Notes: a model not told the origin generated them from the sequence alone. Positions 9,405 to 21,030 are shown, counted from the first letter of the stretch. The stretch is DNA of 64,000 bases from Phytophthora hibernalis (GCA_012656075.1 JAAKBF010000024.1:496001-560000), one strand, 5' to 3'. Numbers and translations are program-made.

Positions 9405-11406
9405 ATGAGCCTCGCCTCTTTTGTCCCGGCCAACACACAGAAATCTCGCACCACCGCAATCTGTGCGTTTAACTGTAGGTTGCAAGCTGAAAATGTGCGC
9501 AAGGACATTGCCTAAGCTTGCATTCTCAGTGAAAATGCAGGCAAAAGCGTCGCGGCACTTATGGACCGGTTTGGCTACTATCAAGCTACGAACGAAGGTA
9601 AGAAAGATAAGCTCTCTCGAAACTCTGCTATCTCTTACTTTAAAAATGTGAAGCTGTGGTTATTTGAGGAATACCCTCATCTTAGACAGCCCAGCAAAGC
9701 TGACTTCATACAAAAAGGTAAAACGTTAGAAAAGCACTGCATGAAACGTGAAAAAGGGGGTTATTAACAAGGCTCCACCCTGCACGAAGTCCGACTTACG
9801 GTCGTTGACGGGCCATCTCCACTCGGTAGCGGCAGTCGTGACGGACAACGAGGATACAGCGCTTGCATGCTTATGTGACATTGCTTTGGACGCTCCTCGG
9901 ATCTTGCCTACATGAGCAAGTAGCACGTGATCATGTCAGTGGACGACGTTTTCTACATCCGCATGCTCCGAGTGAAAACATCGGAAGAACAAAGCCTGAC
10001 GCTCGTACCTGATCGCGACAACTTCCTGACCTGCCCCATCTTCACCCTAGCCGTGGCCCTGATGATACAGGAGGCACCATGCTCCTCCTTGCTAAGCCAG
10101 CTCCCTACGCTGTCCTCGACCGCTGCATTGAAGCTGGACGCTGGGGTACCGCTGCTCGATTTGCTGCAATTGATTGCTTCGCCGACAGAAGCTCCTGTGT
10201 AGCAGGCTACCCCCTCAACTGGGACGCCATCCTCACTTGCGCCGCCAAGACAGTCCCGCGGTGAAGAAGGAGTACAAGCGTATGTGGACCGGTTGCTCAA
10301 GCGCGGGGATGACGCGGCAGGTGCGAGAAGCAACCTGGCGTCTCACTCGTTTCGAAGAGGAGGCTCCCAGCACGAGAACGGAGACGAGCACCTAGCTGCG
10401 CAGTGGATCTTCGATTCGGGCTTGTGGGGAAATGTCGAAGACGAACAAAGGGTTCGCCTACGTCTTCAACACTCGTCGCGAGGACAGGAAGGTAGGCCGG
10501 GTCCTGACTGGCTGGAAGCCCCCAAGGTCGCAGATGTTGCCGTACTTGATCACGGCGCCCACGAACATCTAGCGCGCTTGCAGCCCTTGCTGTTCTAGGC
10601 CTTAGAGATGAAGTGCTAACCGTGAGTCGCAAGGTTACCGGGTGCTGACGGCTTATCGGATCAAGTACCTCCCCCTCATGATGGGTTTGATGCCAAAGAG
10701 CTTGTTCGTAGCTCGGATGGAGGAGTGCTTAAGTGCTGCGAGAATCCCGATCGCGTGCGTGGTCTCGTTGCGTTCAACACCATCTCCACCAATTCTGCTG
10801 AAAAGGGGAACAAGACAAAAAACAATGCTGTGGCGCTGGCTGTCGTCATGCGTCTTTAATTAAAGAGCTTATTGACAGTAACATGCAGATGGCTGCACGG
10901 CTGCCCCTCGTTTAGATACTTAAGCGGCGCATGAGTGCTACACCCGATGAAGAAAAAGAAGAAGAAGAAGCATCAGTTCAAGCACCGAATCCCAAGCGCA
11001 GAAAAAGGCTGCTACGAACCTGTCGAACACTTGGTTTGAATAGTACACACGGGTGCCTCGCGTCTGGGACTCCGCTGACAGATAGAAGGAGTCCCGGCAC
11101 GTTGTTGCATTCATGAAGCTCTTCATCAACGAAGTCTTCAAACTTGACGACCAGGCACCGGGATACGAAGATCACTTCCTCGATCTCGGTATCCGCGCAG
11201 AATCTTCCATGCTGGCGATTGTGGAAGAGAAGGGAATCAAGGCAAGAGGCGCTGGCTGCGTTCTGTGTGCACTGCACCCACTCTACAAGGTTGGTGTCTT
11301 GCACGAGCGCATTATTAAACACAACCGGCTCCATGAGGTCGGTAGGATCGTCGACGCAGCTCCAGTCCAAACGCAAGACATCTTCACTGTTTCAGGCTAT
11401 GTGTAA
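9405..11406 (+). pseudogene. Crypton-type tyrosine recombinase (Crypton 1)
   Basis: The start ATG 9405 is supported by alignment with the start of the 57.8-kb copy (MSLASFVPANTQKSRTTAI here, MSVSSLLPANSIRARNTAI there). Recognisable blocks in order are GKKDKLSRNSAISYFKNVK (9591), FGRSSDLAYMSK (9893), RVKTSEEQSLTLVPDRDNF (9970), Arg box HSFRRGGSQHENGDE (10340) and presumed Tyr in NKGFAYVFN (10445). After a Lys/Glu linker (10930-11010) comes a C-terminal domain with TWFE then TAG, YTRVPRVW, and EVFKLDDQAPGYEDHFLDLG. This resembles the GCR1_C-type DNA-binding domain of Cryptons (inference). Breaks include TAA at 9513-9515, a frameshift near 9765, another near 10430 and TAGs in the C-terminal domain. 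Confidence 0.7.
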
Positions 11407-12060
11407 GGGAGGTAGATAAGACACACACATATACAGTTTCACATGCTCTTCGCATTCAGCACAGCCACAACAGCAGCTTTCACGGGCACGTCATGCCAGG
11501 GGGCAACACGTACACTTCCGCCGTCCACGCGCGCAGCTGCAGCCGTCCACACGCCCTCACAGCACACTCGCAGCAGCCGTCCACTCGCAGCTCTAACCAC
11601 CAAGTGTTGAAAATTAACACCGGTCCGTTTCGAACAGACTTCTCCAGGCCGAAGCCCTGCGCTCTAACCGATTGAGCTACGGTGTTGAATTGGGGGGTTG
11701 GAGATGCCTGGCACCAAGTCCTCGTACAGGCTGTACGGACTTGTAGGGGCTCATGGCGGGCTTGTTAAAATTAAGACCGAAATCATTGAAGTTTTGTCGG
11801 CGACGACAGAGTCTGTGGAGTGCGTAGCAGCCACTAATTCATTTGCGTGTCTGTGCCAGACCAGGTGGCAATTGCCTATTGGTTGTTATAGCAGTCAAGG
11901 AGACGTTTGTATTTCTCCTTCGTGTCAATAAATGACGGGTTTCATTAAGACTTCGCTGTCTCTATACTGCTCCAAAGTGTGCCCCCTTTCCAGGATTCAA
12001 CCCTCACTATTGAATTTATGGACCCAGAGCACATTGCTCTGAAGCTGCATAAATGAAAAG
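11407..12060. other. Crypton 1 downstream region
   Basis: 11407-11600 is rich in ACAC and GCAGC and recalls 7585-7720 and 13915-14050. A tRNA-like sequence follows at 11616-11686 (minus). From about 11940 to 12060 the sequence becomes a diverged version of the element terminus found at 2395-3154. No protein is recognised in the short frames here. Confidence 0.45.
11616..11686 (-). tRNA. tRNA-like sequence with near-normal cloverleaf
   Basis: Seven-bp acceptor AACACCG/CGGTGTT, D arm GCTC-AATCGGTTA-GAGC, a 4-bp anticodon stem CAGG/CCTG with 7-nt loop GCTTCGG, and T arm GTCTG-TTCGAAA-CGGAC. Total 71 nt. The loop has C where tRNAs have the invariant U33, and the stem is one pair short, so a functional tRNA is doubtful. 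It begins 210 bp after the Crypton 1 stop, on the opposite strand. Alternatives are a decayed tRNA gene or a tRNA-derived repeat. Confidence 0.6.
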
Positions 12061-12243
12061 TCGGTTTTGCCCAGAGGCCTCTATACGCCATTTCCTTGAT
12101 GCAAGGTTCTATGGATGTATTATAATAGCTGCTGCATCTGGACAACATGTTTTTCTATTAATACTCGATTGATATGACTGTGTTGTTTTTGTTGTTTGTT
12201 TAATGTTGCTGAATGTTCGCCTAGAATGAACCGACGCGTCTTT

Positions 12244-14661
12244 ATGACGTGACCTACAAATACTGAAGTCTATATGGCGTGGCCAAAATGACCGAGGCAT
12301 CAACCCTTTTGTTGCCGATTGGACCAAAACGTGGCATAATGCATCGTTTTACTAAAATAGTCCAATCAAATAAAATGATTTACATATTTACCAATAATAT
12401 GTCTACTGGAAAATTGACCAAATCGATGCATTATGCCACGTTTTACAAATGTCGCCTAAAACATTGTTTGGTAATTTCTGAAAACGTAGAATACAGTCAC
12501 CGAAAAGTAATACTGAAACGAGGCATTATGCGTCGTTTTACAATTTTATCTTGATTAAAGAATGTATATTTTCAAATATATGGGCAACAAACGGGTTAAT
12601 TGCATGACAAAAATGTCCGAAGCCTTCATGGCGTGGCGACTGTACCTGTATGATTATACAACAAATTGTATAACACATCAAACCAGAATGAACATACTTT
12701 GTATTCGCCTTACTCGCATGTTCTTCTTACTGGTCATGTTGACGCCGGCGCTGATCTCTTAGTGAGCTTGTCATTCCACAACCTGGGCTCGCTCAATTTT
12801 AGTCACTGGCTCCCATTTAAGTGTAGTAATTGTCAACCTTGTGGGACTCTGGTCATGCGTTTTATCGCTTCATGCGTTTGGGATGCTGTTGCTGCTGATT
12901 TAGCTCCCACTGATATCAGGATGCTGCTGAGAACTTGCACGCATAGAACTGCGGGACAGTACGACGGCTATGCGGGATGCTGCGGAGAAGTTGCAAGCAT
13001 GGAACTGCTGGACAGCACGGCCGCGACAAACTTGGAACAGGTGGTTGGTTGCGAAGTGAGGAGCTATCGCCAGAGAGGCTATTGGAAGGTGCGATGTGCA
13101 CCTCACAAACCATTGTATCACTAGCCTGACTGGAGACCAGAACTCCGGTCTAGCCCGACGTGTTAAACTCTCAATTACAACTCAATCTACTCGCTTCTAC
13201 TAAAGCCTCCTCTTCTCCGTTGGTCTGCAGGCCCGAAGCCACTTCCCCACCTCACTTCGTATTTTGAAGAAGAAGCAGCAAGAAGAGCAAGATAGACGGA
13301 TGTAGCTGCGGAGGCAGACGACCATGACCAAGGCCGCGGTGGGGTTTAAAGGTTGAGTGGCTACTGTAGGTTATCGCTAGCAGTCGAAGATGACGACCTT
13401 CCCTGTTTGGAGGAGCAGCAGCACCAGCTACACGCCGGAGAAACCTGTGCAGGAATGGATTAGGAATGGGGCGAACGGGAATGAGGTATAGGACGCGAAG
13501 GGTGATCGCTTCCATGCGTCGCTTTTTCCTTGTATCACGCCCGCAATACAGCACCACGCATATGGTGCCAAGTTTCGTACGTGAAGTAGCCACCACCTCG
13601 CCGGACATGCGTCTGGGACAAGTCGCAGTACGAGCGTCTCTGGTCGACACACAGGAGGTTAGCCATGTTTTGGAAGAAAGGCGAATGCTCCGCCGCTGAG
13701 AACACCCACATTATGCGCGAGGATAAGTGATTGGATGACTACTTCTTTTGTGACGGTCGTAGAACGGAGGAGCGACAACACCTTCATTGTACGCAGCAAA
13801 AGCTAGCACTTGGAATACACATGAATAGCTACAATAACGGCCGTAGATAAGGTACATTGCAATGGCGCACAAGTACTAGCTCTCCATTGGAGTTAGCGCG
13901 GATGTAGCACCTTCTAGCATATACAGCATACTCACCGTCGTAGGCCACGCGTAAAACAGAGAGAGATTCCAGCATTCATTTGCAGTCATACATACACCAC
14001 ACAAGACACACATACAGCTCATAAACTGCTTACACCGCACACGCACTCACCAGCAAGGAACAAAGGAAGCAACTACATGCAGCGGCGTTCGTGTTCCGTC
14101 AGCTCAGTGAAGACCAGACATCCAATGTGGGCAGCGACGCGACGTGGCTCAACGATATCTAGGCAAACGAGCAGAGAGCCCCGTCGCACGGTACTGAGGT
14201 GAGCTCGACCACGAAGAAGCTTGTCACCACGATGGCCATTGCTAGAAGCGGGCAGGTCTCTTTCCCACCGCCTGCTTTAGTTTCGACGGTGTCACTTGCA
14301 AGAGACCTGCTTTTATAAAAACGGGAGCGCTCGAACATTGTTTTATTTTAATGTGCGTTTACTACTACTAAAGTACTAGAGTATTTCTTAGCAAGGAAGG
14401 AAACATGAAGGAAACGTAATTATTCACAAAATATTTAGCATGCTATAAACTCGGTTAATGATAGGCACCATATCGCTTGGTAACTTGTTGGGGCCTTCGT
14501 TCGTTGTTTCCGGCGTTTGGCACACCATGTGCCTCGTATTTTTGAAAGTCGGTGCAGATTCCTTGATTATCGTGCCAGCTGTAACACAGCTTGGTCTCGT
14601 CACTCTCTGTGTCCGTCGTGGCTGAGGTAGCTTCCTCGAGCTGCTTGGTCTGCATTGCCTT
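12244..14661 (-). repeat. Right arm of the 2.4-kb inverted repeat
   Basis: Reverse complement of the left arm at 1-2418, with about 9.8 kb between the arms. The inner edge falls within the terminal sequence that reads ACTTCAGTATTTGTAGG from inside the element (here on the minus strand near 12271). Further inward, to about 12060, the sequence still resembles the left side at 2419-2960 but with many substitutions and gaps. The arm's outer edge cannot be seen because the left copy is cut by the window. A gene with PD-(D/E)XK-like motifs crosses the 14661 position. Confidence 0.85.
12666..13124 (+). CDS. Hypothetical 152-aa protein, second arm copy
   Basis: Same 152-residue product as 1540-1998, in the right arm. 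Upstream on the plus strand is a 66-codon frame (12562-12762) that overlaps it in another phase. No recognised domain. A Cys-rich block (CSNCQPC) could bind metal, but that is inference only. Confidence 0.3.
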   Translation: MYNTSNQNEHTLYSPYSHVLLTGHVDAGADLLVSLSFHNLGSLNFSHWLPFKCSNCQPCGTLVMRFIASCVWDAVAADLAPTDIRMLLRTCTHRTAGQYDGYAGCCGEVASMELLDSTAATNLEQVVGCEVRSYRQRGYWKVRCAPHKPLYH

Positions 14662-15637
14662 GATCTCCTCTTGTTGTTGCACCTGACAACACATTCAACA
14701 AGCGCGCTACTTCCATTGCGGCGAAGTTTAGACGGAGCCCAGTTCCATATCGCACTTCTTTGCTTCTATAATGATCACCATTATCTTCCCCAAAGTGACC
14801 AAATAGTCCGCCTTACCATGTCCATCAACCGCAGCATGGTTGATCTTGCGGTCGGTGTGAAGCAGTAACTCCGCCTTGCTCGCATCCTCTTCTTTTACAG
14901 CTGCCACACATGTCGCCAATATCGAGTCGATACACATGCTCCGCATGGACTCATTCTGTAGCCAAGGCTCCTTGCATGCCGCGACCAGGTTCGTGTACTG
15001 GCGTTCCATGTACTTTGCTGCAATTTCCAAAACGTCCTGGTCGAACCGGTCCTTTTCAGGTCAATGCATATTTCCTTCATGAAGGCCTTGTTACATGCTT
15101 AATAGGCGACCGACTGTGACGTTACCTTTCGCTTCCCCAGGCACTTATCCAGCGTTGAGTTGAGTTTTTTCACCACGGTCGCCGCGGTGCTCTCGTATCC
15201 TTCGTCAATAGCTTCTGCAGCGACCGTGAAGATGTCCAAGATGGGAGGGGCGAGCATTTCAGGTGTCGCAGTGGAGTATCAACGCTGCCTCTTGATTGGG
15301 GTTGATTGGTCTCCACAAGAAGCTGCACGGCGTCCACACCCGGTAGGTCTTCCAGCTGCACTCCCACCGACAGAAGATATTTGAGCTCATTTTCTGGTGC
15401 ACAACTGGCCTCCTCCTGTGTCGGCCACACACCAGCCGCGTTTTTCGTGAGCAGCAAGACATTCGTCAGCTTCAGCGTGAGATTTAGCACGCGCGACAAT
15501 GTTGCGCGCTCATCCGTGACAAACGCCGTCGGGCGGACAGTTATGGAGTCAAGGGTGCCGTCGTGGAAGTAGGCGACGGTCCAGCCCGCAGGTGTAGTGT
15601 CAGGTGCTTTTCTCTCTCTGGTTTTATATCCGTTCAC
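14455..15637 (-). pseudogene. Broken gene with PD-(D/E)XK-like nuclease motifs
   Basis: Frames 15170-15637, 14895-15080, 14728-15030 and 14455-14694 follow each other on the minus strand and look like one protein interrupted by shifts. The segment DGHGKADYLVTLGKIMV...IIIEAKK (near 14780) has the D-x(n)-ExK layout of the PD-(D/E)XK nuclease fold found in many oomycete repeat-borne and CRN-type proteins (inference). The last 79-codon frame lies partly inside the right outer arm; its counterpart begins at position 7 of the window. I cannot tell whether the complete gene was a cargo gene or a C-terminal half of an effector-like protein. Confidence 0.45.
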
Positions 15638-15742
15638 TCGATTTTTGTAAAGCCTGCAAAATTGGGTATTGCGTTGGCGTAAAAACAGACGATTTACCCA
15701 ATTTCGCGAACTTTACAATAAAAACAGTGAGCGGATACAAAA
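15625..15742. repeat. Short imperfect hairpin upstream of the nuclease-like gene
   Basis: TGTAAAGCCTGCAAAATTGG (15648) and its reverse-complement counterpart (ending near 15715) form arms of about 23 bp, extended outward by TATCCGTTCAC/GTGAGCGGATA to about 45 bp with mismatches. It covers the presumed 5' end of the nuclease-like gene. It may be a small fold-back element. Confidence 0.5.
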
Positions 15743-17100
15743 GCGTCGAGAGAAGAGGCGGAAAACAGGCAAGTTACTAGTGTTTGTATGCAAAATACAA
15801 CCGATGTCACATGAGTATGACGTCATTGCATGATGTCACACGTTTTGATTTAAACCCCGAATGCCGCCAGCTTACGGGCGTTTCCTGGTCATTTTCATTC
15901 TTTCTTGCAGCTGCACATATGACTCCCCGACAGGACAACACGGACGAGCAGAGTGATCCTCCCACCAGGGGTGGAAAACAGGCAAGTTACTTGTCGGGAG
16001 CAGCGATACTCTCCTGTCTTTTTCACTTCGCTTTTCATTGCTACGTGTGCTTGGGTCACGCGTGGTTCAATTCCAGTCGGTGTTATTGAACAAGATTGCG
16101 TGGCCGTTGAGTGTGCACGTGCGGAGAGCGGCCGGTTTGAGCGGGATTTGTGGAGAGCGACCTGTGGTGAGCGCCTGCCGTGTTCGGCCTGTTGTAAGCA
16201 CCTGTCGTGTACGAGCTACATGCGACGTGATGTTGTGTTGTGCGTGTGTGTAGCCACGCCAGAAGACTGTTCAAGAAGCTGCGCGGCGGTACGAGGAAGG
16301 TGCCCAGGTTAAGGGTATCGGGTTGGGAGATCTGTTGCAGCAAAAGGCTTCCTGGCGAAAAGGCATCTTCCTGTTGAACGTGCCGCGCCGGAAACGGGTA
16401 TGCCGTCTCGCGGCGAACTGGGGAAAGCAGTCGGTGGTCCTCGAGGGGGTACGGGTGTGTCCTGCGGTACACGGGTCTCGTATTGAGGGAGAAAGCGTGA
16501 AACCCGTAGACGATGCGTCGTCGTGGTCAGCTTGCGAGCGACCTAAATCCAGCCTTGCTGCGGCAAGGTGCGGAGTGGATTCTCCGAGAAAGAAGATTGG
16601 AGTGGGTCTCAGAGTGGTGTAAGGGCAAGGAGCTCAAGGTCGACGTCGAGCACGGTGGTCAAGGACATGTCTGTCAAGACCAGAGCGAACCTCGATTTGG
16701 AGAAGAGTCACGTCATTAGAAGGTGGGTGAGTGTAACAGGATTGGTTACTATTATAGCCAATAGTATGCACATATAGTATTACTTAGAAATAGTATAGTA
16801 TATTGAAACTAATATATGCTGATGTACGGCAGCTGTGGAGCCACGTGGCTCCATCCGCCCAAACTGCGGGGTCGGTTCACTCTTTGTTGTGACCGCCCTC
16901 CCAAAAGCCCCGATTTCTCCAACAAGTGCTACCAGTATGAGGAAGGTATGGTAATGGCGGGACAAAACCAAGAGTGACCGCCCCCGCTGTTCAGACAGAT
17001 GGAAGCTTTGTTCTAGAACCTTCCACAGCTACCCTATATACTATTATGTTTTTAACTGTACTGCAATGCCTACTGTAGTCTAGGCCCTGTACAATCGGAT
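15743..17100. other. No recognised gene
   Basis: Several frames of 60-130 codons exist on both strands but none has a motif I know. A T-arm-like string (GTGGTTCAATTCC, near 16066) followed by CGGTGTT lacks a matching 5' acceptor. From 16740 to 17000 the sequence is AT-rich, then resembles retroelement leader sequence. Confidence 0.4.
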
Positions 17101-17184
17101 ACACTCACCCCGTCCCAAAAGAGGACTGCGTCGTTTCGTCCTCGCGGCCATTCGTCGAGCTCATAACAGATGGATTCAATCCTC

Positions 17185-17620
17185 TGAACTTATCTGAATC
17201 GAGAAACGAACTTAGCGCTCATTTCTCGATTGGACGTGCACGGCGCAGCGGGTGTTGCTCTAGAGCGACTATGGGGCGATTCGTCTTGCGCTGGCTGGTG
17301 GTGTATTCACCCGGTTGGAGCTTGATAGGTCTGCAAGCGCCACCGTCAGGTCGACGAAATACGTATTGTTGTCTTGGTCGAAGTTGTATGTATGAATAAC
17401 CGTCAGACGGAGCGGTAAATTCAAAAGTGAGTGTCGTCCCCAGCTCTTCATCCGGTTGGGTTCTCGTTTCCTTTGTTGGCCTCGGTTGCCACTCAATAAC
17501 ATCTCTTAATCTCGGTATACTTACAGTATACCAAGTTTTAACCAATAGGCATCTGTTTCTAACTAAGATAAGAAACCAGATTTGTTTACCAAAAGTTGGC
17601 ACTTAACCTTAACTACAACA
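17185..17620 (-). mobile_element. Copia LTR
   Basis: Read on the minus strand it begins TGTTGTAGTT, directly after a purine-rich tract GTGGGAG (polypurine-tract-like), and ends ...AAGTTCA. The next bases hold TTATGAGCTC, resembling the tRNA-Met-type primer-binding site of Copia elements, and an ATG frame (MSSTNGREDETTQSSFG) that looks like a gag start. The first 40 bases recur at 21098-21138. PPT on one side and PBS on the other suggests an LTR shared by tandem copies. Confidence 0.5.
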
Positions 17621-18141
17621 CTCCCACAAAGAGACGCACAACCGATACGCTCAAGCGATACTTGCTTCGAACTAGCAAAATCTACTCTATAAGATCTCTT
17701 TGCAAACGTTTTATGAACATATAGTTAGCTTAACACCAGCATAATCATGCATGGAGAGCTGGGGCTGCAAAAACTATAATGGCATACCCTTTTGACCTAT
17801 TTTGACACATTTAATCGACACTCATGTCACCTGTAGCTGTACTCATCAAAAAGTGGTCGATACGTTTTACGTAGTGATCTCTTATCAATGCAGTCCTAGA
17901 AACTGGTTGACTTATTCGCATAACTTCCATCGGGGCTGCAAAACGTAGCTCTTGTCTGACGGTCTTATTCTACCTAAACTTATCTTATGATGGGCAACTC
18001 TTACAAATCAAATGAAAGTGTTAAGTCAGTTTATTAACCCTATTTGAAGTGCCACGTTATCGACGTCGTCTACGAAGAGGAGGGGTTGTGAGACTTAGCT
18101 TGCCTGCGTATTTACTTTGCAGTTGTTGGCTTCAAGATTTC

Positions 18142-18705
18142 TCACCCCATAAGCTCTCGTAGCTTGGAGAATTGTACTTGGGGCAGTGCCTTTGTCAGTG
18201 CATCTGCAACCATATCTTTGATATTACAGTACGTAATGTCGATACGATCTCTTTCATATGCTTCACGGGCATATAAGTATCTCGTCTCTATATGCTTAGT
18301 CGACGAATGACTAGCAGGATTCTTAACTATACTTATTGCTGCTGTATTGTCGCACCAACAATAAATTGGCTGTTTTTGTTGCATCCTAGTTCCTTTAAGA
18401 GCAGCCATAACCATTCGCTTTCCTTAACGCCCTCACTTACGGAAACTAGTTCAGCCTGATCTGTGTGCAAACTGACCATATCTTGTCTACAACTCTTCCA
18501 ATAGACACATTCATCAGCGAGTATTGTCACGTAACCTGTAACTGATTTACGGTCTTCAGTAGCATTTGCGATGCTCGCATCTGTGTATAGCTCATAAAAT
18601 ATCTTTTTGTTAGTTCCTTCATATACTAACCCATACATCGATGTTCATTTCAGATACTTAAGTACTCTCTGTGCAGCTCCCATAACCCTAAATCACTAGT
18701 CGCGC
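18142..18705 (-). pseudogene. Copia RNase H and end of RT
   Basis: QRVLKYLK (18655) marks the end of the RT thumb. FYELYTDASIANATEDRKS (18580) is the first RNase H motif and CDNTAAISIVKNP (18345) the copia DN motif. The frame ends with MVADALTKALPQVQFSKLRE near 18170, which is the typical C-terminus. Two frames are offset at about 18335-18410. A TGA interrupts the thumb, next to QRVLKYLK. Confidence 0.75.
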
Positions 18706-19056
18706 TTAAAATCGCTCAACAGACCCATCTGCATGATGTTTTACATCTAAAACCCAATGACAGCCTAAAGCCTTGCGTCCGTTGGGTAGATCAACCATCT
18801 TCCAAGTCTTATTTTCTAAGAGCGCCTGATACTTAACTTCTAATGCACCGAGCCATGATTCACGGTATGGTCCTACTAATGCCACCTTTAGTGATTTCGG
18901 TATTGGTATACGAGTTCTGCTTACTTTGACCTCTAAAATTGGGTTTATTGTTACTTCATATCCACTTAGTCTTGGGCTTCGTCGCCTCTTACGCAATGCA
19001 CGTGGCTTATCGTCGTGTTCCACACAGCTAATATCCTTTTGTGTGTCTATTAACAT
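18706..19056 (-). pseudogene. Start of copia reverse transcriptase
   Basis: The frame contains YRESWLGALEVKYQALLENK and WVLDVKHHADGSVERF, the first conserved block of copia RT. Normally some 200 further residues, including the YxDD active site, would follow before the thumb. Here the thumb follows at once, so the catalytic core is deleted. Confidence 0.7.
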
Positions 19057-19401
19057 TTCGGTAGAAGTTGACCTTGCTGCAATCTGAGAAGACGACTCGT
19101 CACTATGACTAACATCCGACTGTTACACTAAGTGACATCAGCTCCCACGGCCCCCACCCTTGGAGTTGGCGGGTCTTTAGACGGGTTATCTTTGCCACTA
19201 ATGCACGCTCTAATATCTGTCTTTTCTTTAGAGGTTAGCGCATGGTTCCTCTTTGGAAACAACCTGGCCAAGCCGACTGATCAACTGTATCAAACTTAAC
19301 ACTTCGAGCTACCAATATTACATTGTTGACAGTATCTAGCAATCTGTAGCCCTTATAATCGTTTGCAAGACCGAGGAACTTGCATTCTAAACCTCTTGAG
19401 C

Positions 19402-20260
19402 TCAATTTCTAGTCTTTTCTCTTAGTATTTGGGATATGAGCATAACATACACTTCCCATATTTGAAGTATATTGCCATCCGGATTTTTACCATGTAATGC
19501 ATCGTAGGGCGAAGCGTTCCCAAGTCTAGAAGTTGGAATTCTATTTGACACTTCAACGGCATATTTTTTTGCCTCTGGCCACCAGTGTGCTGGCATAGCC
19601 GCTGTTAGAAGTGAACTTCTTACTTAGTGTCTGATGACAGCGCCCCGGGCTCCCATTCTCTTCTTGATATTCTACATTTGATTTCTCAAAACTGATACCT
19701 TTTGATTTGACTTTAGAAATGTCCTCATTTTCGGATTGAAAAATTATGTACCGCCATCACTGCTAATCCGTTTTATTTCATAGTGATTCTTTTTCGTAGT
19801 AACAGTATGAGATTAACCACATGACGGTAAACTTCTTTTGTAGACCTCATCACAAATATCCACTTATAAGAAGTTGCATCGTCCACAATTGCTAACGGGT
19901 AATGATAACCGTGTCCAATATAATTACCATTAACTTTCATCTTTTCCATGTGCAAAGTGTGTAATGGCTGCTTAGATCGGGTTCCTATTTTTTCTATAAG
20001 ACATGCGTGTCGAGAGCAACTTCGCAAGTCGCACAGAAGAACGGAATTTCTTATAGCTCATTCTGGCGTATATGAGGCATTCCTTCAACTAAGATATGAC
20101 CTAATATTGCTAATAATCTGGCTCCGTGGACGTGACCAAGTCTAAGATGCCATTTTTGCATCAACGCAACTTTAGGTCCCTCTGTAAAGCTCTTATTTAC
20201 GGTTTGCACCTTAATCTGCCTGGAAGAGGGAAATAGTATACTGCCCCATTTTACACTCAA
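19402..20260 (-). pseudogene. Copia pre-integrase and integrase
   Basis: QKWHLRLGHVHGARLLAI (20160) is the GAG-pre-integrase zinc-binding HxxxGH-like segment. HYPLAIVDDATSYKWIFVM (19880) carries the first integrase catalytic Asp. WPEAKKYAVEVSNRIPTSRL (19560) is the end of the core, with the usual PYDALHGKNPD. The pieces lie in different phases with stops between them. The second Asp and the Glu are not clearly visible. Confidence 0.7.
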
Positions 20261-20414
20261 ACTTATGACTCGAACCTTTGTGTAGCGACTTGAACCAGCC
20301 TTTGTCTGGGCTTATTCCAAATCCAGCTCCTGTACCAACAATCCACAGATCATCCGTAACTGTTAGTCGACGTAACCAACTGAAATATGTATTATATCGT
20401 TTACGTACCGAGGT

Positions 20415-21030
20415 TTAGATTTCACCAAAGCTCTTCAAACAGCCTATGTCGCCACTTTCTGACTCCTCTTTCTCCGAACCTGGAAGGCAGAATTCCTCCT
20501 CCATCCCGACATCCGTTGGCGGCTCACGCGTCCATTGTTTCTTGGTAGCGCGCTGCACCGTAGCAATTTTCTTAATGTTACTAGAAGCTCGCTTGGGTGG
20601 TTGGGCATCCATGTTCGTACGGAAGAGTGGCCCACCGTCACAGTTTGGGTCGCGGTCAGCCTTCGTGCGCTCGCACCGAACCTTCTGGTGCCCTTTCTTG
20701 AATCAGTAGAAGCACTCTTGGTCCTGAACACCGCTGCTTCCGTTTTGCTTGCGCTTCTTAGAGTCGTAACCGCGCGCCGCACAGTCACTTTTGACGTAGT
20801 TGATGCGCGTCACCGACGTCGTATAATAGCTAGTTCAGCGCGATCTCCGCCTTTTCTGCGCTGAAAGCATCCTCCGAAAGCTCAATCGACGACGCTCAGA
20901 TTTCACTTGGAAGCTGCGCCAAAACTTGCACACACATCATCGTCTCCATCAAAATCTCTTTTCCGAGGAGCTTCTTCGACTTCCGATTCATCTCGTTCAG
21001 CGCTTGGTTGAGCAGCGAGAACAGAGTCAT
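20415..21030 (-). pseudogene. Copia gag
   Basis: ATG at 21030 opens a frame (MTLFSLLNQALNEMNRKS) with gag-like polar helices, then stops. Further on is a CCHC-type zinc knuckle, ECFY-stop-FKKGHQKVRC, in which the second Cys codon has become TGA (near 20703). The tail is Glu/Ser-rich and ends with KSFGEI at 20415. Confidence 0.6.

Noticed and set aside
16060..16092. T-arm-like string GTGGTTCAATTCC followed by CGGTGTT
   Set aside because: No matching 5' acceptor strand (AACACCG) within tRNA distance, so a tRNA-like structure cannot be drawn.
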